A stretch of 64,000 nt of DNA from Antitrichia curtipendula (taxonomy: Eukaryota > Streptophyta > Bryopsida > Hypnales > Leucodontaceae), in the NCBI GenBank assembly GCA_951230915.1, contig OX579637.1:33108001-33172000 (forward strand), read 5' to 3'. This document shows positions 54,531 to 64,000 of this stretch, in pieces. Position 1 is the stretch's first letter. Every line of letters starts with the position of its first letter. The notes beneath the pieces are model-generated. The model worked only from the letters and a program-made list of their open reading frames with translations. It did no database searches and was not told where the DNA came from. Position numbers and translations under genes: made by a program.

Positions 54531-57425
54531 GGTGTGAAAATTGAAATTAAATTTAAAATGCATGATTCAAATTAATGTTCTAAAACTTGTGTGAGAATGG
54601 ATTGATAAGAAAAAAATGATTATATACCACTTATTTTCTTTTATGCAATGTGGAATTCCTAATCAAATATGTAAGTAATGGATGTAACTCTTGAAGCATT
54701 GCCTATATGTACAACATCTTCATTATCAAGCGTCTTAAAATTCTTAAAAAAATGATGATTGGAAAAGAAAATAATTATGTATAAGTTCCAAACATTTAGA
54801 AGATATAGGGTTCGTGATCATATTCCAACCACTACTATCAATATATGGGAATGCACTAAATTGTCACTTAACATTATTTAACAAATGAATTGTTATTCAT
54901 AAGTAAACAACAATTCATAAAAGCATATTAATTGGTAGAAGTAGACTTTAGTGGGCAATTCAATATTTTATTGCGGTTAATTTTTAATCATGAAATGAAA
55001 ATTCAAATTTCCAAAGGCTTCTTTAGGTACAAAGGAGCAATGAAGCAGCAATTGGATTTTTTAGTTCATTCCATTTTATGGATTCAAAGATTTCAAAATA
55101 ACAGGCTACGTTTTTTTAGTTCATTTTCCTTGGAACATTTAAACAATAGGGCACCAATATTGTGTGCTCATAAATTTTGAATCCTCTTGATATTTGCAAC
55201 TTTTACATTTACTTGCGGTTAGCTCATTTTAAGTATTTATTTCAATTTTGACTTTTGAATCATTGTGTTTAGAGTCCTTTAAAGTACTAACAACGAAGGA
55301 TGCAATTATTTGTTTATTTTTAATTTCCTTTGATCATTTTTTAAAAATGCCACCAATTTTTTTTGGTATTTGAATTTTGGATCCCAAAATTACTTATAAC
55401 TTGAGACATACTAATAGTTATATATTTTTCTTTGTCCCTCATCTTGTTTAATCATTAACTTCTATGATTTCAATCCTTTAAACTATAGAGACGGTTACGT
55501 AAGGTTATATTTTTTTGGAATGGTTTAGGGTGCACTTAAGAAAAGATGGCAACAGTAATCACACTCTATAACGAACAATCAAAAATCAAATTATACTAAA
55601 ACACACCATTGATAGAAGTGGTTAAACCCACTATAATCTACAATGTAAGTTTTTTTTGGCTATCATTTTTAATGCAAATCTACTAATTATAGGCCATCGG
55701 GTGCTTCTTCAGTAGTATTTCAAGTCATATTAGCTCTAATACTCTCTTGTTCATCAAAAAATAAAAAATTCTTTAGAATAATTCCAATTTAAGTTCAAAG
55801 CTTTCCATGTTAGGTTTTTAGACAGTAGAAGGGAGGTCTTATTTCTAATGAATAATAATGTGTTAGAGTAGAAAAGACCTTTTTGATACAATTTTTATAT
55901 TTTTGTGTTGCCTTTAATATTCAAAAATAAAAACATATGAATGTCTTTTTCAGTATATAAAATAATCCAAATGATGACTATATCAAAATAAAAGCTAATT
56001 ATATATTATTCACATCAAGGACACTGTATAAGATGTTTTTTTATAATCAATTGACTATTTACTATTTGTTTGAACATGTCAAATTAATAGTTTGAGCATG
56101 TCAATTATTAATAAAAAAATTAAAAAAATTAAAAATAATAATTTTTAAGATTTAATTGTATCTTATATTTATATTTTTTTTAGTAGTTATATGATTGAGA
56201 AGTATAAAGAACTAGGATACAAATTTTCTTCTTCAAGTGCTATATTGTAAGGAAGATACTAGATGTAGTCTATCTTAAAACATGTGATTTATGTCCTTCT
56301 AAAATTTTTATCAAATAATGACATTTCTGCAACTTATTAATGGCCGGTGTGCATTGCAATACTATGCATCTCTAAATTGTACAAAAAATTACCACATCAA
56401 AGTAATTTATAGCTTTGAATATTAGAAAAAGGACTATACAGTAGTTCTAGCAACATAATGGCAATGGCACCTTGTAGTGTGGTTCGACATATAAGACCAA
56501 TGCATGAATATTACAAACAAATTAAGTTATATAACTTTGAATAAACATTATAACTTCAAATTAATATACTAGTAGCAAGATGAAATTTTGTTCATTTTGA
56601 AGACACTGTTTCTTTAAACATATGTCAATGGCCTAAATTATTTCTAGGTATAAAAAATATGTTTTAAAATAAATAATTTTCTTTTTACACCTTGACCAAT
56701 TAAAAATAACAATAATAGAAACTTTAAACTTCTAAACTCTCTCACTCTATTCATTTGAATTTCTTTTAAAATTTTATTATGAATTCAAACATTTTAAAAG
56801 TGGATAGGATTTTAAGTAGTAGGACAAATATAGTTCAAGGCGATGCACTAAATTACTCCAGTGAAGTACTTTATGAAAGAAAAGTTGTTGTATATGTCAT
56901 TGAAAAGAACAATATAAAATAATTGAAATAGTGCAATACAAAAACACTATTCTAATTTCAAGTTATACCATCACTTTAGTGAATAGGAGAGAACAAAACC
57001 AAGTATTTATGTTGCCAAAATCTTAAGCTTTAAGACATGTTCATGAAATTTGAACAAAATAATGGACCACAATCTTTTATAAGTTACAACTTCCTACAAG
57101 AGTGCCTTTTTTAAATCAACCCATAATAAAAAAATTATTGGAATCATGTACATATCTAATAAGTAATAACCCTTATTAATAAATTATATTTCATGCTCAA
57201 GCATGGTAAAATTTCATTAGATTTTTACATTTAAATATAGATTTTAGAAATTCCATAATTTCAACAAATATCCTACAGTTTTTAGTGAAGCTTAAAAATG
57301 TTGGAGGAGATTGTTTTGTATTGTAAGGCTAAAAAATAGTGCATTCTTGTACAATGGGGGGATCTAGTTTTAGTTAAGAGGATGAAAGTTTAAAAAAACC
57401 CTGCCTTAGTCCTGAAATAAAACTA
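54531..57425. other. AT-rich intergenic region
   Basis: No ORF or repeat I can support; very AT-rich around 55980-57250. Short frames such as 54932-55180 are not convincing. Confidence 0.4.
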
Positions 57426-57426
57426 A

Positions 57427-57780
57427 AGATGTTTTATAGCCAATGAATGACAACGAATCTATCTATACAGGATAAAAGTGCAATCATTCATCCTCCAAAT
57501 TTTTTGCTAAAAAAGAATATTTCTTACTACAGTTTCATTTCCAATGAGTGCTTTTGCATTTTTTTTATTCAAACAATTCAAACGACAATAAAGCAATTGA
57601 TTTTAATAGTGACCGGCTTGTTGTTTAGAGTGTAGGTCAATAACAACATGAAGGACGTTTTTTGGTTGATGCATGACAAAGAATCTCTCATGCAAGACCA
57701 AAGTGCAACAATTCATCCTCCAAATTTTAAGTGAAAATGAAAGATCATGTACAGTTTTTTGTCTTTTAACCGCTCACCGC
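57427..57780. repeat. Two-unit direct repeat, period ~224 bp
   Basis: ATGAATGACAACGAATCT at 57441 and ATGCATGACAAAGAATCT at 57665 start two related units that continue through AAAGTGCAA(T)CATTCATCCTCCAAATTTT. Degenerate. Confidence 0.55.
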
Positions 57781-58199
57781 CGAAGCTCTAACCGTGTCAA
57801 AAAACAACCTTGCTTTTTCAAGTGTTATAAATCTAAATGTGAGCAAGGTATAAAAATCTCAACCGTACAATATTGTAGTGTGCATGTTGTAGATGGTGTA
57901 AGTAAAATTTGGGGTCATTTGACCGTATAGATTGAAAGATTATAATGTTTTAGTGTTGAAAAAAGATGCTGAAATTTTCCTAAAAACACATTTCGAGGTG
58001 GAATTTGATTTCTAAACCTACTCAAATGAAAAAACTTTAAACTACAAGGTGATTCTAAACCAAAAGACAAACACTTTGGTGGAAAAAAAACACATTTAAT
58101 TGACACATTTAATTGCATTTGCAAAGTTGTTTTGAAATGTCAAAAAACAGTGAAAAAAGTAGCAAAAAAACACATCTACATTTGAACCTACCTCTGCTA

Positions 58200-58700
58200 A
58201 AATGCTTCTCAGTCAATCATATCTTCTTTGATTGATATGAAATTTTTACCACAAGAACTAGACTAGTATGTGAAACTTTTCCAACAAAAATTATTGAAAA
58301 AAACTCCTGTATGAAGAAGTTATAAGCCACCAAAGTTCATTGTAATGCAAAAATGTCTAGATTTTGAACTTCGAATTGCTCCCAAGCATTCAAAACAACT
58401 TGGGTTGACATGAAAATTTAACCACAATAACTAGACTTAAAGGGGAATATAACACAATAAATTTGATTGAAAACAAACATTGGATGAAGGAGATACAAGT
58501 CCCCGAAGTTGCAGCCTTCAAATGCAGTTTGGTGAATTCAAATTGAACCTATGAACTTCGATTGGCTTTCAAGAAATCAATAAAGCTCGAATTGATTTGA
58601 AAATTCTGCCACATAAACTAGAAGAGAGAGCGCAACTTTAACAACAAGTTTTATTGAGTTTGGACATCGGATGCAAAAGTTACAGCACTTTGAATTTTCT
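58200..58700. repeat. Three-unit tandem repeat, period ~172-184 bp
   Basis: Anchors GATATGAAATTTTTACCACA (58236), GACATGAAAATTTAACCACA (58408) and GATTTGAAAATTCTGCCACA (58592), each followed by A(G/T)AACTAGA and later by a GGATGAA/TGTATGAAG-type word plus AAGTTATA/ACAAGT. Confidence 0.65.
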
Positions 58701-58736
58701 TTGAGGACACTTTTCGTCCCCTCCGGCGATGAGGGG

Positions 58737-59380
58737 TTAACCCCTAAATGCCCAAATCACCAAAATCTAGTGTTTGTAAAACTTTTAAGTGAAATAAAAC
58801 CTAACGAAGTTGCTATATTCAATAGTTTATATTTTTAGGAAGTTTTTCTTGAAGTCTAGTCTTAGCATCAGAAATCCAATATTGAAAATATATGATGGTG
58901 ATTTCAGTTTTCAAGACTTTGTGCAAGGGTACCTATGGCAAAAAATGACTTCCCGTAGTATTGAGAGCTCTTGGAAATGAACCTCAAATACACTAGATCT
59001 TAAAGAAAAAATCACCTTCAAAATTCATTTATGAAAGTTATAGAGTAGACTTTAAGAAGCCATAAATTGATTGGGGTTCTACATGTTAGTTCCTTCAACT
59101 TCAAATTTTTTTTGTCACCCCACTTTCTAGATTTGACTTCTAAAAAGAAGATTGAAAGACTTCACATTAGTTTTGCAGTTGTAACACCTTCATGGTCAAA
59201 CATGATTATATTTCACTTCGTAAGTGATATTGTTGTATTTTATTTTCCTATGAGATCTCTAAAATAGTTACATTTCAAGAAAAAATTGATACAATTCATC
59301 AAATTGTTGGCATTTTGTTCAGTTTAGAACAAACTCCAAGAAGCTCAAAATACGCCTTGAGCATTTACAATAGGTGTTAA
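58737..59380. mobile_element. TTAA-flanked ~644-bp element with CCCCTAAATGC end
   Basis: Left edge TTAACCCCTAAATGCCC, right edge GAGCATTTACAATAGGTGTTAA split as GAGCATTTAC-AATAGGTG-TTAA. TTAA stands at both edges (58737-58740, 59377-59380). Two relatives in the window (47543-47819 and 33130-33229) keep a cleaner right end, GCATTTAGGG(G). TTAA plus a C-rich terminus recalls piggyBac target preference; no transposase is present. Confidence 0.5.
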
Positions 59381-59399
59381 TGAGTACTTTTGCATTATT

Positions 59400-59990
59400 T
59401 GAATCCAACACTTCAACCGGTACCCCAAAAATAACTTTTACGGTTATGAGCCCATTATTCCCGCGTTTATGAGACCCTCACTCTATAACCGTGCCTGACC
59501 TATAGCCGTGCCGCACCCATAGTTGCAAAAGTCGTCTCTCCCAACTAGAAACCTAGGTCGCCACTGAGGCCTTGCATATGTCTGGCCGTGGGGGCTCTGT
59601 TCAATCCCGTACCATTCAGGGTGGGCCCCCACCGCGATTGAAAAGTGATCCCCTCGGCAGTACGGGGGGTTTAAAATATTTTAACTGCAGTAAAGCCCAG
59701 TTATCCCTCCTGCATGCGGGGTGAAGTGAGAGTTACCCCCTCCTGGTGGATTTTGGAGGGGGTATTAGTTTTTGGGTTGCTGTGAAAGCAACTTTCTTCA
59801 GTTCTTTAAAGTTCAGGTGATTTTTTTTTTTTTTTTTTCTCTTTGCTGTTTTTGTTTTACATTGTTGGTTTCAGGTTTTGAGGTTTAGGATGAAGTTTTA
59901 CGCTTTCAATTGACTTCACGTGGTTCACACATGTTTCTTAATTTCCTTGGTAATTAATAATTCTTATAACAATTTGCAGGACTTCCTTGA
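59400..59990. other. GC-richer 5' flank of the PIF/Harbinger element
   Basis: GC rises sharply at 59400-59780, with runs of C and G. It probably includes the left terminal region and promoter of the transposon. A T18 run is at 59821-59839. I compared it with 62790-63050 and saw only vague inverted similarity (e.g. AACTGCAGTAAAGCCCAGTT against TTACTGCGTGACGGGGCAGT), insufficient to call terminal repeats. Confidence 0.35.
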
Positions 59991-59996
59991 GTAAAT

Positions 59997-61317
59997 ATGG
60001 AGCCCCCAATTTCTACAAAACTCGTGCTCATGTGGATGATTTGTTGTATGCTCCCTATGATGGACATCTGTTCTACGTCAAAATCAATGGTGTGGGAGGT
60101 ATTGGATCTCAATTCTACAAATTTCATAAGTTCCCATTTTTTGGTAATGTTGTTGTTGCTTGCTTCACGCAAGAAACCGTATCCTGCTCGTCTTTTTTGG
60201 GTGGAGCCCAGGCAAGCAACACACTGGAAGTACGTTGAAAGGGTGGTTTGGAGATCGACGGACGTAATGCACCACAACAAGTACAGTCAATTTTATAGGA
60301 TGAGTTCTGATGCATATGATAATTTGTTGAATTTGGTTACTCCTTTTTTACGAAGTAGGTGTGTAAATCAAGTGAGGCCTCAAATGGAAATTGATAAAAT
60401 ATTGTCATGTGTTCTTTATAGATTTGCACATGGTTATAGTGCTGAACACATGGCAGATCGTTTCAAGATTGGAGCTTCAACCATTAGGAAGTATGTGGAT
60501 ATTTTTTGTGACATACTTACGGATAAAAACAAACTGTTTAGCCATTGCATTTCCATTCCTACTGGAAACCATCTTCATAGCATTATTTCTGATTTCGAGG
60601 AAATCACGGGTTTATCTAATTTATGTGGAGCAATAGATGGGACACACATACCATTATCAGAGAGTCCAAATAAGAGAACACATTAGCTGCTTTTGACTTT
60701 TACAATAGGAAAAAATTCAATTCCATTGTTCTACAAGCGGTTTGCGATTCACGGAAGATTTTTTGGAATGTCTGCGCGGGACAACCTGGAGGAGTGCATG
60801 ATGGAGGGCAATTCAAAGTGTCCAGCTTATACAAGAGTTTAAGAGGACGAGTTATTTTGCAAGAGCCAAAGATTTGGATGGAAGACGTTCAGTGCACTCC
60901 TTATTTAATATGTGAATCTGCCTATCCCATTTGAACCTATTTGATGAAAAATTGGAAGGCCCCTAATGACTTGCAGAAAAAAAGTTTTGACCACTCTATG
61001 AATTCCGGGAGAGTTGTCATCGAGTAAGCGTTTGGCACTTTGAAGAATCGATGGAGAATTTTGAAGAACTTCAATTCTAGAGTTGATAGAGCTGCTAGAG
61101 TCACAGTTGCTTGTTGTTGGTTATACAACTATTGTGAAATGATGCACCAGCCTGAACCCGGTGTTCAAAATCCACACATGCGACGTGATCCACTTGTTGG
61201 ATTTGGGAATGAGAGATTACCCGTATATAGAGAAGGAGAGCAGTCAAAACGCCAAGGACAAATACTTAGGCAGAAGTTGTTCAGACAGTGGGTTCTAGAA
61301 AATCCTAATGATGAATG
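59997..61317 (+). pseudogene. PIF/Harbinger DDE transposase, broken
   Basis: N-terminal part 59997-60686 holds VVWRSTDVMHHNKYSQFYRM, an HTH-like region (YRFAHGYSAEHMADRFKIGA) and the first catalytic block GAIDGTHIPL. A frameshift at 60684-60686 moves the reading by one base; the next frame reads FYNRKKFNSIVLQAVCD and GQPGGVHDGGQF (second Asp), then TGA at 60932-60934, TYLMKNW, and VVIE*AFGTLKNRWRIL (catalytic Glu followed by TAA 61025-61027, probably a former CAA), and ends after WVLENPNDE at 61317. DDE order and spacing match PIF/Harbinger (DDE_Tnp_4) transposases, which act with a SANT protein to excise DNA. Not functional now. Confidence 0.88.
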
Positions 61318-61746
61318 AATTCATCATTTTTTGTAAGCCTTGCGGAGTTTTCCGTACCATCTTTTGATGAAGTTTAATTACGGTTGAAGTTGCTTGATTC
61401 AAAAGCATATGTACATGTCATAATAATATAATATTAAAAAAATTGTCTTTTATTCAAAGTATTGGAATTTGGAAAAAATGAAATGAAATCACATCAAATC
61501 AAATCCCATACAATATTAGAAACAAAGTCAGAGATAAGTAAGTGGAGAGTAGGAGTTTAAAAATAAGTGCTTTGGGGAGACTGGGAGTTATTGCATGCGT
61601 TTGAAGGACTTATTAAGGTCATCTTCCATCATTTTTGTCATTATTCTTTTTTTTTTAATGCAAAACGTGTTTTTTGGAGGAGGTTATTGTAGAGTTTACT
61701 AGTTCGTTTATCAAGTGTATTGTGGTAGGTTTTGGGGTTGCACAAT
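61318..61746. other. Spacer between the two PIF/Harbinger ORFs
   Basis: AT-rich, about 430 bp, no ORF. It presumably contains the transposase 3' end and the promoter of the second ORF. Confidence 0.4.
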
Positions 61747-62598
61747 ATGGAACCGCCAAGAGGAGGGTTGTTGTCGTTGATGCTTTATGATGAGGGAGGG
61801 GACAGTTCTTTAGGGAGTGAAGAGAGAGGGGACACTTCTTTAGGGAGTCAGGGGAGAGGCTCTCATGGCACAAGAAATGCTAGGAGAGAATGGAAGGATA
61901 CCACTTTAAGGTTTTTGATTGACTTGTGTGCAAACTTCTATTGGGAATACGAGAGAAAAGCCTTTAGGCAGTCGAATTGGGTATTTTTCACCGAGGAGCT
62001 GAATGCACAATTTTCGGGGGAGCCTCAACGCACGTGGAAACAGGTCAGAGATAAATAAGCCACAATGAAGTCGATATATCAAAAAGAGAAGCTGCAGCAG
62101 GAACAAACGGGAGCGCCACCATCAACATGGCTTCCTTGATATGAGCTTTTCGACAACATATATGGAAGGACAGCTAGGATTCATGGCGTACCACATGGTG
62201 TTGATCAAGGTGTTCGTATGCAACATCAAGAGCGTGTAGTTTTGAGTGATGACAATGAGGATAAAATGCCTAGTACTCCTTCCTCTGCTGCAAGTGCTGT
62301 CGCATCACAGTCTCCTCGTATAGAGGCAGTGAACCAACCTGGTGTTGAGGGCCATGTAAACAAAAGTGCATGAAAGAGAGAGAGAAAATTAGCTACAAGT
62401 GAGGAAAGCATTGCAACAGCCATCAACAACTTCTCAAAGGGAATATTAGAAGTTGAGAAGATGAAATTAGGTTTAGCTGAGAAAATAATTGACAGTGAAA
62501 GAGAGGGGAGGGAGATGATGATGAGGAGTCAGTTGCAGATGGCAGCTTTGTTACCAGAAGCTTTGAAGGGCAAGGACTCTGCAGGTAGTTCCAAATAG
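61747..62598 (+). pseudogene. SANT/trihelix-type companion protein of PIF/Harbinger, broken
   Basis: From ATGGAACCGCC (61747): a Gly/Ser-rich leader, then a Myb/SANT-trihelix-like domain WKDTTLRFLIDLCANFY...SNWVFFTEELNAQF...TWKQVRDK, stop TAA at 62056-62058, then SIYQKEKLQQEQTGAP and TWLP*YELFDNIYGRTAR (TGA near 62140), a Ser-rich acidic middle, TGA near 62370 before KRERK, and a C-terminal helix ending near LLPEALKGKDSAGSSK. In PIF/Harbinger elements this second protein brings the transposase to the element ends and to the nucleus. Same strand as the transposase. Three stops, all compatible with single base changes. Confidence 0.8.
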
Positions 62599-62779
62599 AA
62601 CTATGGTCACATGTGTGACGGACTCGTAGTATTTTGGGACATTGGAACTTTGTTTCCAATATTGCATGGGCTTTGATTTGATTTATTTCAAATTTCAATT
62701 TTGGTGAATAAAAGACATTTTTTTATATTTGATCATAGAGACATGTATGAACTCGCAAAATAAAATCGTTTGTTACAAC

Positions 62780-63060
62780 TAAAAAAATTATAATGTTTGC
62801 CCCAGTGGGGCAAGGGGGGACCTTGAACCTTGGCTGGTATAAATTGCCTCGTAACTCTGGGGGAAAACTGCCCCGTCACGCAGTAACTGGAATTCTCCAG
62901 GGTAGAAACTGGCCCGTAAGGGCTGCACCTTACGGGGAGCCGGCCTGGCCGGTTTGCCTCGCCGAAGCCGAACCCACCCTTTTAGGCCCGCACCTCTGGT
63001 TCCGTACGGGCTTCTTAAGGCCCATGTGCGAGGCCCTACTGTAGCGTTTCTGATTCTTCG
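62780..63060. other. GC-rich 3' flank of the PIF/Harbinger element
   Basis: G/C-rich block with CCCGTAAGGGCTGCACCTTACGGG (two complementary words, CCCGTAAGG and CCTTACGGG, forming a short hairpin at 62910-62938) and GCCGGCCTGGCCGG. Probably the right terminal region of the element or a CpG-rich host promoter. No clear terminal repeat. Confidence 0.4.
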
Positions 63061-63097
63061 TTTCCCTCTGTGTGTGCCGTGTCGTTGTGTTTTCTTG

Positions 63098-63180
63098 TGC
63101 TTTCTCTTGTGTGTGCGTTGTATAGTGCGTGTGTTTTCTTGTTCTTTCTCTTGTGAGTGTGTTGTATAGTGCGTTTGAGT
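63098..63180. repeat. Two-unit 42-bp tandem repeat in a T/G-rich leader
   Basis: CTTTCTCTTGTG-GTG-GTTGTATAGTGCGT occurs twice, about 42 bp apart. It lies in a T/C/G-rich stretch that looks like the 5' untranslated region of the downstream exon. Confidence 0.6.
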
Positions 63181-63428
63181 GCGTTTAGTCTTTCTCTTGT
63201 GGGTGGTGGCGGAGTGTGCTTTTTTTTTGGTGAATTGTGTTTCTCCTGTGAGTATCGGCTTCTCTCTTCTGAGTTGCAGTTTAGTTGCGCCTGTTCTCCT
63301 TTCAGTTGCGGCTGTGAGTTGCAGCGGCTGTGTGATCAGCAGAGTGAGAGTGAGAGTGTGAGGTGAGTTTCAGTGTGAGTGACTGTGAGTGCGGATGTGA
63401 GTGCGAGTGAGTGCGTGGTACTGGAATT

Positions 63429-64000
63429 ATGCGATCGTTGAGGAGGTGCTCTCCAACGGTTTTACTTCGAAGTTCAGGAGGAGGACTTTCCCGTGCCTCA
63501 GATTTCAGGTACGATGATTTCTAAAACTACTTGTTTTTCTAGTTTTGCATTTTCTTGTTTCCTTTGCATTGTTTCATTTCTGAGTGCTTCATTTCATTTT
63601 CAGCATGCTCTTAGTCTCTTAGACTTCACCACTCAATTTGGTGTGCGTTTTTCTTGACGAGGGTTTAGGATTTACAGGATTTAGAGTGCAGGTACATTTG
63701 TTTCAAAGTTTGGTTTTGGAAAATAGGGCTGTTTCGGTTTTCCATGTGTATAGGGATGATTCATAGAGTGTAAACACACTTTCTGCTGTTAGTTGTAAGC
63801 TGAATTTGGTGTTTCCTGCCAGATTTAGGAGAGCATTTGAAACTTCTCGTGACATTTTGTTGAGAGAGCCCAAAGAACCGACTCAGTGCAGTTTTCAGGT
63901 TTGTTTTCAATGCTTTAGAATTTGCTGGACTTTGCTAAATGTAATTAAGTTTGATGAACTTGAATGGAATTCAGCTCGAAGGCAATTCAAGTCGAAGCCA
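63429..64000 (+). CDS. 5' exons of a probable host gene with a mitochondrial-type leader
   Basis: Exon 1 (63429-63508) starts at ATGCGATCG and ends TTTCAG|GTACGA; exon 2 (63823-63898) follows CCTGCCAG and ends TTTTCAG|GTTTGT. The 80 + 76 nt join exactly in phase to 52 codons. The product begins MRSLRRCSPTVLLRSSG and continues FRRAFETSRDILLRE: Arg, Ser and Leu-rich with no acidic residue in the first 20, an amphipathic pattern typical of mitochondrial (or dual plastid) presequences. Downstream exons lie outside the window, so the product cannot be named. A GTGAG-rich 5' leader (63340-63420) precedes the start. The clean splice fit is the main support. Confidence 0.5.

Noticed and set aside
59400..63050. 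Terminal inverted repeats of the PIF/Harbinger element
   Set aside because: Both flanks are GC-rich and share short words, but no aligned inverted pair of useful length or 3-bp duplication could be established by eye.
1..64000. tRNA or rRNA genes
   Set aside because: GGTTCGA-like words occur only inside the palindromes; no cloverleaf-like arrangement or rRNA segment was recognised.

Overview
The window reads as nuclear DNA of a land plant, most likely a bryophyte or another early-diverging lineage. This is inferred from AT-rich intergenic sequence, short GT-AG introns, TTTAGGG-like telomere motifs, plant-type transposon families and no compact gene order. I cannot name the species. Little of the window is ordinary host gene. 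The only probable start of a host gene is at the right end (63429 onward), where two exons splice in frame and encode an Arg/Ser-rich leader that looks mitochondrial.

The most notable content is a large multi-exon coding unit present twice. Copy B (36577-43084) is the better one. Its exons join in phase into about 1,650 codons: an N-terminal module with a ParB/DGQHR-like INGQH motif, a second globular module, an acidic, NLS-like and coiled-coil linker rich in Pro/Ser, and a C-terminal FCP1/SCP-type HAD phosphatase-like domain. A further conserved exon lies behind a conserved stop codon. Copy A (about 1560-11400) is collinear but decayed by stops, frameshifts and a 3.6-kb nested insertion that itself carries a 222-bp near-perfect palindromic CACTA-type MITE. 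Homology of the two copies continues through about 0.9 kb of 3' noncoding DNA (11401-12255 and 43085-43985).

Every intron of this unit that I examined, except intron 4, contains one or two 21-bp imperfect palindromes of the form TTCA-N5/6-centre-N'5/6-TGAA. They sit at equivalent places in both copies although the arm sequences differ in a compensatory way. The same palindrome family forms a cluster in a probable 5' intron of copy B (35872-36540), a tandem array with about 75-bp spacing upstream of a transposase-like gene (28102-29185), a looser array at 16795-17463, and possibly a partial unit at the right edge. I consider this palindrome family, and its possible link to the ParB-like protein, the main lead.

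Other regions, left to right: 1-1560 noncoding with a minisatellite; 12256-16560 noncoding with several minisatellites and a poly-A/poly-T hairpin cassette; 20155-21060 (-) an unrecognised 300-aa ORF with a possible broken relative upstream; 22624-22877 and 46202-46458 two copies of a MITE; 25093-27936 (-) a long RNase-H-like (DUF7869-like) ORF split by only two TAG codons; 30490-32870 a degenerate satellite of roughly 177 bp per unit; 33340-35680 GC-richer upstream region of copy B; 44207-45577 (-) a coiled-coil protein with a RING-like zinc finger; 47543-47819 and 58737-59380 TTAA-flanked elements with CCCCTAAATGC-type ends; 49985-53634 a decayed multi-exon transposase-like gene; 54176-59400 AT-rich DNA with tandem duplications; 59997-62598 a decayed PIF/Harbinger transposon with transposase and SANT/trihelix ORFs. 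No rRNA, tRNA or CRISPR locus was recognised.
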